From assembly GCA_041401985.1 (NCBI GenBank), contig JAWKTE010000020.1, positions 1-64,000 of the forward strand: DNA of 64,000 bases, given 5' to 3'. Under the pieces are notes generated by a model. The model did not search any database. It saw only the letters and a program-made list of their open reading frames with translations, and was not told where the DNA came from. Positions 45,683 to 57,949 of the stretch are shown in pieces. Every line of letters starts with the position of its first letter. The stretch's first letter is position 1. Source of the stretch: JACKHA01 sp041401985 (GTDB lineage: Bacteria > Planctomycetota > Phycisphaerae > Phycisphaerales > UBA1924). The position numbers and the translations under genes are program-made.

Positions 45683-45710
45683 TTGACACGATCCGGGTGT
45701 GGTCTACCAT
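45683..45710 (+). promoter_or_regulatory. Promoter of 16S rRNA
   Basis: TTGACA at 45683-45688, a 16-base spacer and TACCAT at 45705-45710, with a leader of about 560 bases to mature 16S. The region between 45625 and 16S holds only regulatory sequence: this promoter, a boxA-like site and a local hairpin (CCGGTTCG / CGAGCCGG) at 46232-46265. Confidence 0.7.
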
Positions 45711-45830
45711 AACGACCGCCTCCGAGCAATCGGCAACGAGGCAGACGGCTCGCGGCCGTCGGATCGGGGCTTCCCCGAGCCGACCAGCGAGACGCCTGAC
45801 GGGATCGGCGTGCCGCCGCTTCCGTCAACC

Positions 45831-45850
45831 GATCTTTGACATGTGAACAG
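45831..45850 (+). promoter_or_regulatory. boxA-like antitermination site in the 16S leader
   Basis: GATCTTTGACA followed by TGTGAACAG matches the boxA pattern of rRNA leaders (TGCTCTTTRACA). It would recruit Nus factors to prevent Rho termination on the long untranslated RNA. Confidence 0.65.
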
Positions 45851-46201
45851 TCGGGAGAGTCACGAGAGTGTGACGTTCCGGAGCGGTACACGCCGCGGCC
45901 TGTAGCAGGGCCACCCGGAGCGTAAAAATGCTCGCCGCGTGTTCACAGCACGTCGGCGTGCTGACATTCTCGTGTGACAGCGCAAATGGCCCTCGGGGTG
46001 TGTCGCCGGTCGCCGCAAGGCGGTCGGAGGCATGGTTCCGGGGGTCCTGAGCCCGCCCGGGTGATGAGCCCGGGCACTGAAAGGAATGTCAGAGCCGGTG
46101 GACGCGAGAGCGGCCATCGGTGGTCGAGGCGTGCTTTGGGACGCCTCGGCCGACCGGCCCCGTTCGCCACGTGCATGGCTTGCCATGCTGGTGGTGGAAT
46201 G

Positions 46202-46213
46202 GGGTTCCAGGTC
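46202..46213 (+). other. Possible 16S processing stem, 5' half
   Basis: GGGTTCCAGGTC here and GACCTGGCACCC at 47766-47777 can pair at ten of twelve positions. They bracket 16S. Confidence 0.45.
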
Positions 46214-46275
46214 AAACAATCTGTTGAACTCAAGCCGGTTCGTCGCCGCGAGGTGGCGAGCCGGTCAACGGACCT

Positions 46276-47755
<1,480 letters not shown>

Positions 47756-47928
47756 GATTTCCTTGGACCTGGCACCCGGAGAGATCCGGACCAGGCAAGT
47801 GAGCGCACTCTCGTCCGCAATCCCCGCCGAGGCTTCCGCACTGGACAAACGTCCGGGTCGGATGCCCAGGCGAACGCGGCTAGCCGCTCGGCAACGAGCG
47901 GCGAAGACCTCCCGACTGTTTGCTTTCT

Positions 47929-47966
47929 CGACACGCCCCCGGCTCGCCGGGGGCGTTGTCGTTTTT
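47929..47966 (+). terminator. Rho-independent terminator of the 16S unit
   Basis: Stem CGACACGCCCCCGG / CCGGGGGCGTTGTCG, loop CTCG, followed by GTTTTTG. The 343 bases between 16S and the next gene hold this terminator and one smaller hairpin (GCCGCTCG/CGAGCGGC near 47884) and no gene. Confidence 0.88.
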
Positions 47967-48092
47967 GACGCTGGCACGCGTGTCGGCCGCGTCAACCGCG
48001 GCGACCGACCGGGCGGAGCGCGTTGAGGTCTATGGCCCTCGACCTCGCGTCGATCGTGCAGGTCTGTCCACAGTCCTGGCGACTCGGCCCGG

Positions 48093-48908
48093 CTAATCCC
48101 GTCGCCGCGGCACCAGGTGGCCCCGCTCGTTCTCGGCCAGCACGAAGGGCGACGCCACGCCGTCGGCCAGTTCGTTGAGCCGCGCCATCGCCGTCTGGTG
48201 GATGCAGCCGAACAGCCGGTCCTTCAGGTTCTCAACCGCCCGCTCCGGGTTGCTCGGGTCGAGGGTCATGTCCATCCCGCCGAATCCGATCGAGTACCCG
48301 AAGGCGTCGACCGGGAACGACCCGAGCAGTTCGGCGTTCTCGACGCGGTAGAGCAGTGCGTCGCCGGCGAACGCGCCCAGCGAGAACAACGACCCGCTCG
48401 AATGGGCCGGCTCGGTGAGGTGTTCCGTGCGGATGACGAGGACGTACTCGGCGGCCTCGAGTTCCTCGAACCGTCGCTCCACGCGGTTCGGGAGTGCCGC
48501 CAGGTTCTCTGGCAGTGAGCCGTCGAGGGCCTGGGCCGTCTGGCGCCACCAGCCCGCGTGCTCGGCGTAACTCCAGTGGCGCGGATCGACGTGCTCGCCC
48601 GGATCGTCGAACGCGGTGAGCCACAGGACGCGGGCGTTGCCGGGCGGGGCGTCGGTGTCGTGGTCGTCGAAGGCCACGCCCGCGACGCCCTCGAACCCGG
48701 TGGCCTCGGTGACGCTGGCGGCCGACCGGGCGTTCTCAACTACCGCGGCGAGCCGCGCAAGTTGCCCCTGGGCGGCGTCGCGGTGCTGGCTGGTGACGTC
48801 CTCGGTCGTCCTGGTGCACCCGGCGAGAGCGGCGCCAATCGCCGGCGCGATCAACGCGGCCAGGCGGGTGTGCTTGCTGGTCGAGACGCGGGTTGCGATC
48901 GCAGGCAT
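48093..48908 (-). CDS. Putative lipoprotein of unknown function
   Basis: 271 residues. The N-terminus is a lipoprotein signal with lipobox LAGC (Cys31), so it is predicted to be membrane-anchored by lnt-dependent lipidation. The rest is a soluble alpha/beta domain with segments such as ARVLWLTAFDDPGEHVDPRHW, YVLVIRTEHLTEPA and GDALLYRVENAELLGSFPVDAFGYSIGFGGMD; no known family is recognised. The start at 48908 gives a proper signal peptide. It is convergent with the 16S unit and divergent from the next gene. Confidence 0.7.
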   Translation of the reverse strand: MPAIATRVSTSKHTRLAALIAPAIGAALAGCTRTTEDVTSQHRDAAQGQLARLAAVVENARSAASVTEATGFEGVAGVAFDDHDTDAPPGNARVLWLTAFDDPGEHVDPRHWSYAEHAGWWRQTAQALDGSLPENLAALPNRVERRFEELEAAEYVLVIRTEHLTEPAHSSGSLFSLGAFAGDALLYRVENAELLGSFPVDAFGYSIGFGGMDMTLDPSNPERAVENLKDRLFGCIHQTAMARLNELADGVASPFVLAENERGHLVPRRRD

Positions 48909-49152
48909 GGTGAGAAACGCTCCTTGGGGAGTGAGAGGCTCGGATGTGGCGAGGCGATCCCCCCATCGGCGGCCCGCAGGGGATCGGCGGGCCGGATCGC
49001 GAGGGTCTGTATGGATCTTCACACTTTGTCGGGTGCAGGACCCAAGTCTGTTCGTATACTGGGCCCGAGACCGGACAGGTCGCGAGCGGGAGCCGGATTT
49101 CCGCGTGCTTGGTGCGGCTGCGCCTGTGCCACGGGCAAAGAGGGTGAACGGC

Positions 49153-50027
49153 ATGAACCTGATCAAGGCGGCGGTGTTTGGGTTGGTCGCGGGGGCGATC
49201 GGTGCGGCGATCTGGGCCGCGGTGGCGTTCTTCACGAACTTCGAGATCGGTTGGATCGCGTGGGGGATCGGCGCGCTCGTGGGCCTGGGCGTGCGGGCTG
49301 GCGCGGGGAGCGAGGACGGCTGGACGCCGGGCATCCTGGCGGCGGTCATCGCGGTCGCGTCGGTGGTCGGCGGCAAGTACGCCGCCGCCGCCGCGTTCAT
49401 GAACCAGACGATGGGCACCGCGATGGCCCCGGCGACGGCGCTGGAGGCCGAGGAGAGCGCGATCGTGGTGCTCGCCGACGAGGTGGTGGCCGAGAAGGAC
49501 AAGCGAGGCGAGGCGATCGACTGGCCGCCCGGCATCGGGGGTTGGGAGGACGCGTACACGCAGGCGGATTACCCGGCGGACATCTGGGGCGAGGCGAGCC
49601 GGCGTTGGGACGCGACGCCGGCGTGCTACCGCGAGGCCGCGCGGTTCACGCCGACGATCGCGTCGGAGCAGGTCCGCGTGTCGCAGGTCGCGCACCTGAT
49701 CGTCGCGGAGTCGGGGGCGACTACTCGGCCCACGGGTTCACGACCGCGTGGGAGCAGTATTCCAGCAGTGAGGAGGATCCCGCGCACGTTGTGGTCGCAG
49801 GGCGTGATCGGTACACGCGGATGGACGACGCCGGGCACACGCAGTTCGCGGCGTGGGCGCAGGACCGTCTCGACCGCCAGCACCGCCAGATCACGTCGCA
49901 GTTCGGCGGCGCGATGACGGGCTACATGTTCCAGGCGTCGTTCTCGCCTTGGGACATCCTGTGGTTCATCCTGGCGGTGGGCTCGGCGTTCAAACTGGGC
50001 TCGGGGATGGCGTCGGGCGGGGAGTGA
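49153..50027 (+). CDS. Membrane protein of unknown function (one frameshift)
   Basis: Begins MNLIKAAVFGLVAGAIGAAIWAAVAFF with three closely packed N-terminal hydrophobic segments, then a soluble region (EESAIVVLADEVVAEKDKRGEAIDWPPGIGGWEDAYTQ). The frame breaks near 49720 in the G-run of GAGTCGGGGGCGAC: the correct continuation, YSAHGFTTAWEQYSSSEEDPAHVV to a C-terminal membrane segment (PWDILWFILAVGSAFKLG), lies in another frame. A one-base homopolymer error would restore a ~290-residue protein. No family recognised. Confidence 0.65.
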
Positions 50028-50074
50028 GGGCGGGGCATCGGCAGTGTGTGGCCTCTCGGCGCCGGGGCGGGGAG

Positions 50075-51413
50075 TCACCCAGGCCAGATGATCACGATGG
50101 CGACACCGGCGGCGGTGCAGATCGCGTACATGAGCGCGACCCGCCTGAGCATCCGCCGCGTACCGAGGGCACCGACCAGGATCGTCTTGAACACCATGTT
50201 TGCACCTGCAGCGATGACGATCGCGCGCCAGGCCTCGCCCGGGGGCACCCCGCCGTCGTTTGCCAGACGGGCCGAGCCCAGCGTGATCGCGTCCATGTCG
50301 GTCAGGCCCGAGATGGCGGCGACGGCGTAGAGGCCCGCGCTGCCGAGGTGGTCCTGGGCGGCGGCGGCGATGAACAGCACGCCGGCGTACAGCAGCCCGA
50401 ACACGATGGCCGGGCGCAGGGCGGCGGGGTTGTCCGGCTCGGGCAGCGCTGTCTCGGCGCGCCGGGCCCGGAGCCAGAGCAGAACGCTCAAGGCGAGCGT
50501 GACCAGGGCCAGGGCCCCGATCGGCGGCGCAAGGCGCGCGAAGTGGGTGGGGGCCACGACCGCGATTTCGACCAGCACCCGCGTGTACATCACGAGCGTG
50601 GCGAGCATGACGATCGTCGCGGCGACATTGTCCAGGTCCCGGCGCGCGTGGTCCGCGTCGGTGCCATCGCCGGCGTTGGCGGACGCGAGGGTCATGCGTG
50701 CGGCCGACGCGGTTGTGGCGGTGCTGGAGATGACGCCGCCCAGCAGCCCCGCCAGGACGACGCCGCGAGTTCGCCCGAATATCTTGACGGCGACATAGCC
50801 GGCCAGCGACATGCCGACCACGAGCACGACCATGCGCCAGGCCTCGTGGGGGTTTAGAACCTCATACGGGCCGTAGGTCTGGTCGGGCACGACGGGCAGG
50901 ATCACGAAGGTGATGAGGGCGAAGGTGTTACTGGCCTGACGTCCCTTCTCGCCCAGGCGTGCGGAGGCGTGCAGGGCGGCTCATGCGGAGCAGGACGGCG
51001 ATGGCGACGCCCACGCCAGCGGTGACGGGCAGTGGGGCGAGCCAGCCATGGCCCTCGACGGCGTACATGGCGAGCATGGCAACCCGGTGGACATACCGCG
51101 TGGGCCTGCCCTCTTCGGACCGCGATCAGGCTGCCGAGGACCAGCAACGCGACGACACCGATGCCGGTGGCCAGGACGAGGCCTGCACCGACAGCCCCGC
51201 TGGCGACATCGGCGGCCAAAGGTGGCGTGGGGCGAGGGGTGGCCGCGAGCACGCTGGCGTGGATGGGCGGCGCAGGTACCCAGCAGCGTCGCCACGCGAA
51301 GGTGCGGACGCCGAAGGGATAACGGCTCGGCCACAAGCGCGACGCCGACGAGCAGGCCGAGGGCCAGGGCGATGCCGGAGGGCTCGGAAACGCGTGACGA
51401 CCAACGGGGGCAT
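50075..51413 (-). CDS. MgtC/SapB-DUF4010 membrane protein (N-terminal half frameshifted)
   Basis: The 3' part (50075-50905) is a clean 276-residue frame with the DUF4010 pattern: GRTRGVVLAGLLGGVISSTATTASAARM, many membrane segments, and AAISGLTDMDAITLGSARLA. Upstream, pieces of the MgtC/SapB half appear in changing frames: MPPLVVTRF, then EPSGIALALGLLVGVALVAEPLS, then PFGVRTFAW, ATLLG, and VLATGIGVVALLVLGSLIAVRRGQ. The full protein would have about 440 residues and some twelve membrane segments. These proteins are of uncertain transport function. At least four indels are needed; poor local sequence or decay are both possible. Confidence 0.75.
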
Positions 51414-51568
51414 GGCGGGAGTCTACATGCGGCGAGCCTTGAAGCACGGACGGAAGGTCCCGACTCCGGCGTGGTGGCCCCATGCCGACCTCCAAGTGCT
51501 CGTATTACCGGCGGTTCGTTCAAGTGACTTTGACCCGAACTGATTTGACCCGCCCGGAGCCGCATCCA

Positions 51569-53415
51569 ATGACGACGACGCCCGCCGACGCCGCCCGCGC
51601 CAGTTCGACCGCCGCCAGCACCGCCGCCGCGGGGTCGAGCGTCGATCCCCACGCCGTGACGATCTCCGGCGTGGTGTTGGACTGGTGTACGGCCCTGACA
51701 AACCGGCTGTTAAAGCTGCGGGATGTTGCGAAGCACATCGCCGAGCCGGGGCAGTTCCTGTACACGCGGGTTGTTCCCTGCAGGGGTACCGGACGGTTCG
51801 TGGACGATGCGTGGCAGTCTGCCGGGTTCGGGTCGGCCGACGACACCAACAAGCGGTTCAAGTACCTGCTGCGGGCGGGCACAGACCGCGAGCAAGGCTA
51901 ACACCGGCCTGTCGACCGCGTTCGACCTGCCGACGCTGATGTAAAGACCTCGACGATGTGCTGTCGCTGGGCGAGGTGGGCAAGGTGGCGAGATCGACAC
52001 GATCGAGGACATGCACCGCCTGTACGCGGACATCCCGGTCGACCAGGTGACGGTGTCGCAGACGATCAACGGCCGGCGGCGGTGATCTGGGCGATGTATC
52101 TGGCCCATGCGCCTCCAGCGGGGCATCTCGTGGGACACGCTGGCGGACGCTGCAGAACGACACCTGGAAGGAGTTCCACAGCCAGAACGAGTTCATCTAT
52201 CCGCCGGAGGCCTCGGTGAAACTGGTGGTGGACACGATCGAGTTCCAGTCGGCCCTGGTGCCGAGGTGGAACAGCGTGTCGATCTCGGGCTACCACATCC
52301 GCGAGGCGGGCTCGACCGCGGCCCAGGAACTCGCGTTCACGCTGCGGGACGGGATGGAGTACGTCGAGGCGTGCCTGCTGCGCGGCATGGACATCGACTC
52401 GTTCGCGCCGCGCCTGTCCTTCTTCTTCAACAGCCACAACGAGTTCTTCGAGGAAGTCTGCAAGTTGCGGGCGGCCCGGCGGATCTGGGCCCGGATGATG
52501 AGGGACCGGTACGGGGCCAGCAGCGAGCGGTCGTGGTTCATGAAGACGCACGTGCAGACGGCCGGGTGCAGCCTGACGGAGCAGCAGCCGCTCAACAACA
52601 TCGTGCGGGTGGCGTACCAGGCGATGGCCGCGGTGCTGGGCGGGTGCCAGAGCCTGCACACCGACAGCATGGACGAGACGCTGGGCCTGCCGACGGAGCA
52701 GGCGGTGACGGTCGCGCTGCGGACGCAGCAGATCCTGGCGCACGAGACGGGCGTGACGCGCGTCACCGATCCGCTCGGCGGCTCGTGGTTCGTCGAGGCG
52801 CTGACCGACCAGATCGAGGGCGAGGCCCTGGCCCTGATCGCGGAGATCGACGCGATGGGCGGCGGGGCGTGGAAGAAAGGGGCCACGCCCAACGAAAACG
52901 CCGGCGGCTACGGCGGCGCGGTCGCGGGCATCCACAAGGGCTACTTCCGGCGTGCGATCGCCGAGGCGTCGTACCGCTTCAGCGAGGAGTGCGAGGCGGG
53001 CGACCGGATCATCGTCGGCGTGAACGAGTACGTGGACAAGGAGGAAGAACGCCCGATCGACATCCTGGTGATCCCGGACACCGTCGAGACGGAGCAGAAC
53101 GAGCGGCTGGCGGCGTTCAAGCAGCGGCGGGACGCGGAGGCGGTGGAGGCCGCGCTGGAGCGGATCCGGCGGGCGTGCCGGGATGGGGATACGGGTGGTC
53201 TGTCCGAAGGTAGTCCGGATCTCCGAGCCGGATCGGCGGCGCAGGCGCCGGCGATCAGCCAAGACGCGATCCCCTCGGCCGAGGCGCTCGGCCTCGACCC
53301 GCACAACGTGATGCCGGCGCTCGTGGCCGGCGCGCTGGCCAACTGCACGCTGGGCGAGATGGTGCAGGCGATGGCGGATATTTATGGGCGGTACTCGGGC
53401 GGGCCGGAGTGGTGA
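51569..53415 (+). CDS. Methylmalonyl-CoA mutase family protein, large subunit (5' part frameshifted)
   Basis: From 52216 the frame is clean and carries the conserved substrate-binding TIM barrel: RWNSVSISGYHIREAGSTAAQELAF, FAPRLSFFFNSHNEFFEEVCKLRAARRIWARMMR, HVQTAGCSLTEQQPLNNIVRV, LHTDSMDETLGLPTEQA and DPLGGSWFVEALTDQIE. The N-terminal third (from ATG 51569, with AGFGSADDTNKRFKYLL near 51830 and STAFDLPT near 51920) needs several frame changes, so the gene is broken or badly sequenced there. There is no B12-binding domain in this chain, so a separate small subunit must exist elsewhere. It interconverts branched and linear acyl-CoAs; methylmalonyl- versus isobutyryl-CoA cannot be told. Confidence 0.85.
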
Positions 53416-53617
53416 ACAACGAGAGGGCACCGAATCGCCGGGTGTCTGATGACTGGAGACGCGAACTGTCCGAGCGGAGTGCCATCTCCTGGCGGGTGAC
53501 CGCCACGCATCGGCTCGGGCCGAGCGTCGAGACGACCGACGCCGACCTCAACGCGGTTCGGTTCGTTGAGAGTGGATGTCGAGAGTTCGACAATCCGCGA
53601 CAAGCAAGGGGCGGCGT

Positions 53618-54052
53618 ATGAGCGCGCCCGATTTCAAGTGGGAAGTGCGGCACGAGGTTGTCGTGCGGGGCTATCGTGAGTCGCACGAGTCGATTTCACA
53701 GGCGATCGGTTTGATCCCGACCCGATGCATCGACGAATCTCAACCGTTGCGAATCGGTGGTCAGACTCGGGCCCGCGTGAACGTGTGGGCTCACGTTTGG
53801 TTTGACGGGTCGGGCGACACCGATTGGATGAACAATCACGATCATCGAGCGGCCCTAGCAGAACTGATTGGCTACCTCGTCGATCGGGCGTCGGTGATGG
53901 CTCAACTGGCCTCGCGGTGCGAGGTGTACCTCAAGACAGTGGTGAGCACCGACAGTTCCAACGCCTCGTACTCGCTTGATCCCTCGGCAGCGTCCGGTCT
54001 GGCTCGCCTCGGGCTCGGCTGGGTGAGCGAGACGTGGCTGAGTTCGAGGTAG
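53618..54052 (+). CDS. DUF4279-like small protein
   Basis: 144 residues. The pattern, an antiparallel beta segment (FKWEVRHEVVVRGYRESHESISQAIGLIPTRC), then NVWAHVWFDGSG, a helix (HRAALAELIGYLVDRASVMAQLASRCEVYLKTVV) and a C-terminal strand, resembles DUF4279, a small family often found near immunity-like genes. Function unknown. ATG at 53618 is chosen; the same frame is open from 53576. It stands between the mutase gene and the TPR lipoprotein gene. Confidence 0.6.
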   Translation: MSAPDFKWEVRHEVVVRGYRESHESISQAIGLIPTRCIDESQPLRIGGQTRARVNVWAHVWFDGSGDTDWMNNHDHRAALAELIGYLVDRASVMAQLASRCEVYLKTVVSTDSSNASYSLDPSAASGLARLGLGWVSETWLSSR

Positions 54053-54142
54053 AAACTCGAATTGTTCGATCTGTTGGCAGCTGGATTGTCGTTCTTCCGC
54101 TGCTTGGCGTGTCACAGCCTCAAGCTCAATGGGAGTCCGAAC

Positions 54143-55906
54143 ATGCCTCGAATCCGCCCCGTTCTCCTCGCCGTCCCGTCGATCATCCTGATCGCCGGCC
54201 TCGCCGCGCTCGTGCCGCTCACCGGCTGCGCCTCCTCACGCATCACCGACGGCGCCGCCACCCAGCCCGCCGCCTTCGAACCCACCCTCTACCCCGGCTT
54301 CTCCGGCTACGCCCGCAGCGTCACCACCTCCGCCTCTATGCCCGACGCCGGGCCGGGGGGCGACACGCTCCATTCCGACCCTCATGACAGTCGGGCCCAG
54401 CGGTTCTTCAACCAGGGCATCCAACTCCTCTACGGCTTCAACCACGACGAGGCCATCCGCTCCTTCCGGGGCGCGGCCGAGGCCGACGACCGCTGCGCCA
54501 TGGCGTGGTGGGGCATCGCCTACGCCAACGGGCTGCACATCAACAACCCCGTCATGAGCCAGCAGGCCTCGAAGGACGCGTTCGACGCGGCCCGGGAGGC
54601 CACGGCCCGCCTGCGGTACGCCTCGCCCGTCGAGCAGGCCCTGATCCGGGCGGTGTCGCAGCGGTACGCGTGGCCCGTGCCGGAGGACCGGCGTCCGCTG
54701 GACGAGGCGTACGCCGCGGCCATGGGCGACGCGTATCGCCAGTTCCCGAACGATCCCGACGTCGGCACGCTGTACGCCGAGGCGCTGATGAACCTGCAGC
54801 CGTGGGACAACTGGACGCACGACGGGCAGCCGAAGCACCGGACGCTGGAGATCCTGGCGGTGCTGGAGGGCGTGATCGCGATCGCGCCGGACCATCCGGG
54901 GGCGAACCACCTGTACATCCACGCGATCGAGGCCTCGCCGTGGCCCGAGCGCGGCACGGCTTCGGCCGATCGGCTGGTGGACCTGGTTCCCGGCTCGGGG
55001 CACCTCGTGCACATGCCCAGCCACATCTACATCCGCACCGGGCGGTACGCCGAGGCGGCCGACACGAACGAGCGGGCCATCGCGGCGGACGAGGCGTACT
55101 TCGCGGTCGCGCCGCCGCCGGGGTTCTACAGCCTGTACTTCATGCACAACGTGCACTTCCTGGCGTACGCGGCGATGATGGAGGGGCGGTACGAGACCGC
55201 GATGGCCGCGGCCCGGAAGATCGAGACCGGCATCCCGCAGGACTGGCTGCGAGAGAACGTGCAGTTTGCCGACGGGTTCATGCCGACGGCGCTGCACGTG
55301 ATGATCCGCTTCGGCAAGTGGGACCAGATCCTGGCCGAGCCGGAGCCGCCGTCGTGGCGACTGTTCAGCCGGGCCGAGCGGCACTACGCCCGGGCGGTCG
55401 CGCTGGCGAACACGCAGCGAGTGGGCGAGGCCCGGCGCGAGATCGCGCTGATGGACGCGGTGGCGGCGGAGATGGGCGACGGGTGGAGCATCGGCAACAA
55501 CCCGGCCCAGGACGCGCTGCGGATCGCGAGGCTCATGGCCGAGGGCGAGACGCTGTTCTTTGAGGGGCGTCGGGAGGAGGCGTTTGCGAGCCTGCGCGAG
55601 GCGGTGCGCCTTGAGGAGCAACTGGTGTACGACGAGCCGCCGGGCTGGATGCAGCCGGTACGCCACGCGCTCGGGGCGCTGCTGCTGGCCGACGGGCGTG
55701 CGGCGGAGGCCGAGGAGGTGTATCGGGCCGACCTCGGGCGTCACCCGAACAACGGATGGTCGCTGCTGGGGCTGACGCAGTCGCTGGCGGCCCAGGGGCG
55801 CGAGTCCGAGGCGGCGGGGCTGGAGGCGGAACTGGCGCGGGCGTGGGCCCGGGCGGATGAGAGGCCGCGGGCGTCGTGCTACTGCGGGGAGTCGGCGATG
55901 CGGTAG
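54143..55906 (+). CDS. TPR-repeat lipoprotein
   Basis: 587 residues. Signal peptide with lipobox LTGC (Cys29) predicts an envelope lipoprotein. The body is built of tetratricopeptide-like helical repeats: AQRFFNQGIQLLYGFNHDEAIRSFRGAAEADDRCAMAWWGIAYANG, PNDPDVGTLYAEALMNLQPWD, GRYAEAADTNERAIAADEAYF, and a final HALGALLLADGRAAEAEEVYRADLGRHPNNGWSLLGLTQSLAAQG. A cysteine pair (SCYC) lies near the end. It matches a common bacterial family of metal/His-containing TPR proteins of unknown role (HLYIHAIEASPWPERG and HMPSHIYIRTGRY are its hallmarks). Confidence 0.85.
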   Translation: MPRIRPVLLAVPSIILIAGLAALVPLTGCASSRITDGAATQPAAFEPTLYPGFSGYARSVTTSASMPDAGPGGDTLHSDPHDSRAQRFFNQGIQLLYGFNHDEAIRSFRGAAEADDRCAMAWWGIAYANGLHINNPVMSQQASKDAFDAAREATARLRYASPVEQALIRAVSQRYAWPVPEDRRPLDEAYAAAMGDAYRQFPNDPDVGTLYAEALMNLQPWDNWTHDGQPKHRTLEILAVLEGVIAIAPDHPGANHLYIHAIEASPWPERGTASADRLVDLVPGSGHLVHMPSHIYIRTGRYAEAADTNERAIAADEAYFAVAPPPGFYSLYFMHNVHFLAYAAMMEGRYETAMAAARKIETGIPQDWLRENVQFADGFMPTALHVMIRFGKWDQILAEPEPPSWRLFSRAERHYARAVALANTQRVGEARREIALMDAVAAEMGDGWSIGNNPAQDALRIARLMAEGETLFFEGRREEAFASLREAVRLEEQLVYDEPPGWMQPVRHALGALLLADGRAAEAEEVYRADLGRHPNNGWSLLGLTQSLAAQGRESEAAGLEAELARAWARADERPRASCYCGESAMR

Positions 55907-55957
55907 GCGATCGCCTTGCTGCGGCGGCGTCGCGGTCGGGTCGTGCGCCTCGCCGGT

Positions 55958-57949
55958 TCAAGGCCGCGGCGTGCGGCGTTGCTGGACCGTGTCGAGGCTG
56001 CGGAGGGTCTCGCTGATCACCAGCAGACCCATGGCGGTTGCTTCGGGCGGCTGGTCGTCGGTCCAGAGGGCGGCGCGGACGCCCCAGGGCTGGGCGCCGT
56101 CGGCCCAGGACAGGACGGCCTCGTCGGCGCAGAGTTGGCGGAGGAAGCGCAGCGACGCGAGCATGCGGATGACCTGGCCGTAGTACTCGTCGTCGGGCGT
56201 GAGGGCGGGGTCGGCGAGCATGGTGGCGACGTAGGCGAGCGGTCGCATCGAGTGCCAGGTCGGCAGCGGCTGGCGGGCGCGGGTGAAGACGATGCCGCCG
56301 ACCAGGTCGCGATCGGTGGAAGCAACGTCCGTCGCGCCGATCTGGTGACGCCAGACGAGCGTGCGGAGTTCGCGGAGGGCGGCGGCGGCGGGGAGGCTGG
56401 GGTCGCCGATGCCGAGTTTGGCGCGAGCCGCGGCGAGTTCGTGCTCGGCCCAGCCCGCCCACGGGAGCAGGCCGACCCAATCGCCTGGGGGCGTGCGGGA
56501 GAGCGCGCTGCGGAGGGCGGCGTCGGCGCGTTCCAGCAGGGCGATGTCGCCGATGGCGGCGGCCCGGCGAGCACCGGCCCACGCGGCCATGACGCCCACG
56601 GGCGGGGGCGATTGCGCGGGGTCGGCAAGCGAGGCCACGACGGTCTGGCCCGCGAGGCCTCGGAGGACCGCGCGGTCGGTGTCGGGAGCGGCGGTGGGGG
56701 CGGCGTTGGGGGTGGTGGGGGGCTGGCTTGTGGCGGGCGTGGGCTGGACCTGGGACGGGGCCAGCTGGCTCTCGGCCATGAGCCAGATGGCGGCGGTGGC
56801 GACGCCGGTCTCACCGGCGCGGATCGCCTGGCCAGCGCGTTCGAGCAGCGCGGTTGCGTCGCGACGCCACGAGGCGGCCTGCTCGTCGGAGCCGGCGTGC
56901 GGCGTCGCGGCCCAGCGAGCCAGGGTGTAGGCGGCCAGCGCGTCCTCGAGGGCGTCGGGGCGTGTCCCTTCGGCGTCGATGTGCGTGGAAGCGAGGGCGT
57001 CGGCCAGGTGCGCTCCCAGTTCGCGGAGCATGGGCGAGGTGACATCTCGCGTGTCGAAGACGCGACCGCCGCGATGGAGGATGGCCACGGCGCGGTCCTG
57101 GCCCAGTTCGGCGATGGCGATGCAATCGAAGGCGAGGAAGCGGACGCCGCGCTGCGTGAGGGCGGACGGTTCGGCGAGGCCGGCCTGCCCGTCGTCGAGG
57201 ACGGCGGCGGCGGCGGTGGAGAGCGCGGCCCCGGCGTCGAGGCCGGTGGCGAGCATCGTGAGCGGGAAGACGAGTTCGGTGCGGGACGTGTCGCCCGAGC
57301 CGACGCGGGCGCCCACGCCCGCCATGCCCGGTGAGACGCTGAGCGCGGCGTCGCGGAAGGAGGCCACGTCGATCGGGACCGCGGCCCCGGCGAGTTCGAG
57401 CGTGACCGTGATCGAGGCGGCGATCTGGCGGCGCCGCTCGGCCCAGAGGGCGTCGCGCGGGCCTGTGATGCGCTCGTCGGCCTGGGCAAGTGCGGCCTCG
57501 GCGGCGCTCTCGATGACGCCGCGACCGTCGGTGTTGGGCGGAGCGACGGCCTCGGCGCGGGCCAGGAGTTCGCCGTCGAGGTGGAGGCTGATGCAGGCGG
57601 CGGCGACGGGCGGGGCGGCGGCGTCGACCTCCCAGTTGTTGACCCAGCGACGCACCGCGTTGAAGGCGCGGAAGCAGGCTTCGGGGGCGGGTGGAGTCAG
57701 CGGGGGCGACGCGGTCGTCGTCGGGCCCGCGGCGGGCTGGTCGAAGCGCTCGACCACGCCCGGCTGGGCTGGCGGCTGGGACGGGGTTTCCGGACGGTCG
57801 TTGGGTTGGGGCGAAGCGGCGACGCCCAGGGGCGCGAGCAGCGCGGCGACGAGCAGGCACGCCAGGGCACGCGATGTGGCCCGCGGCTGGCGACGCCGTT
57901 GGAGATCTCGGACGTTGGCGGCGGGCGTGGGACTGTGGTTCGTACGCAT
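55958..57949 (-). CDS. Exported protein of unknown function
   Basis: 663 residues, no recognised family. An N-terminal signal peptide (ALACLLVAALLAPLGVAASP) is followed by a Pro/Gln-rich linker and an alpha-helical, Ala-rich body. Segments such as FLAFDCIAIAELGQDRAVAILHRGGRVFDTRD and RPLAYVATMLADPALTPDDEYYGQVIRMLASLRFLRQLCADEAVLSWAD look like a folded helical domain, possibly an alpha/alpha barrel. A low-complexity Pro/Thr/Ala stretch separates two halves around residue 400. ATG at 57949 gives a standard signal peptide. It is convergent with the TPR gene. Confidence 0.75.
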   Translation of the reverse strand: MRTNHSPTPAANVRDLQRRRQPRATSRALACLLVAALLAPLGVAASPQPNDRPETPSQPPAQPGVVERFDQPAAGPTTTASPPLTPPAPEACFRAFNAVRRWVNNWEVDAAAPPVAAACISLHLDGELLARAEAVAPPNTDGRGVIESAAEAALAQADERITGPRDALWAERRRQIAASITVTLELAGAAVPIDVASFRDAALSVSPGMAGVGARVGSGDTSRTELVFPLTMLATGLDAGAALSTAAAAVLDDGQAGLAEPSALTQRGVRFLAFDCIAIAELGQDRAVAILHRGGRVFDTRDVTSPMLRELGAHLADALASTHIDAEGTRPDALEDALAAYTLARWAATPHAGSDEQAASWRRDATALLERAGQAIRAGETGVATAAIWLMAESQLAPSQVQPTPATSQPPTTPNAAPTAAPDTDRAVLRGLAGQTVVASLADPAQSPPPVGVMAAWAGARRAAAIGDIALLERADAALRSALSRTPPGDWVGLLPWAGWAEHELAAARAKLGIGDPSLPAAAALRELRTLVWRHQIGATDVASTDRDLVGGIVFTRARQPLPTWHSMRPLAYVATMLADPALTPDDEYYGQVIRMLASLRFLRQLCADEAVLSWADGAQPWGVRAALWTDDQPPEATAMGLLVISETLRSLDTVQQRRTPRP

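Noticed and set aside
49026..49060. A promoter before the membrane protein gene at 49153 (TATACT at 49055)
   Set aside because: The best -35 candidate (TTGTCG) is 23 bases away, outside the normal spacer range.
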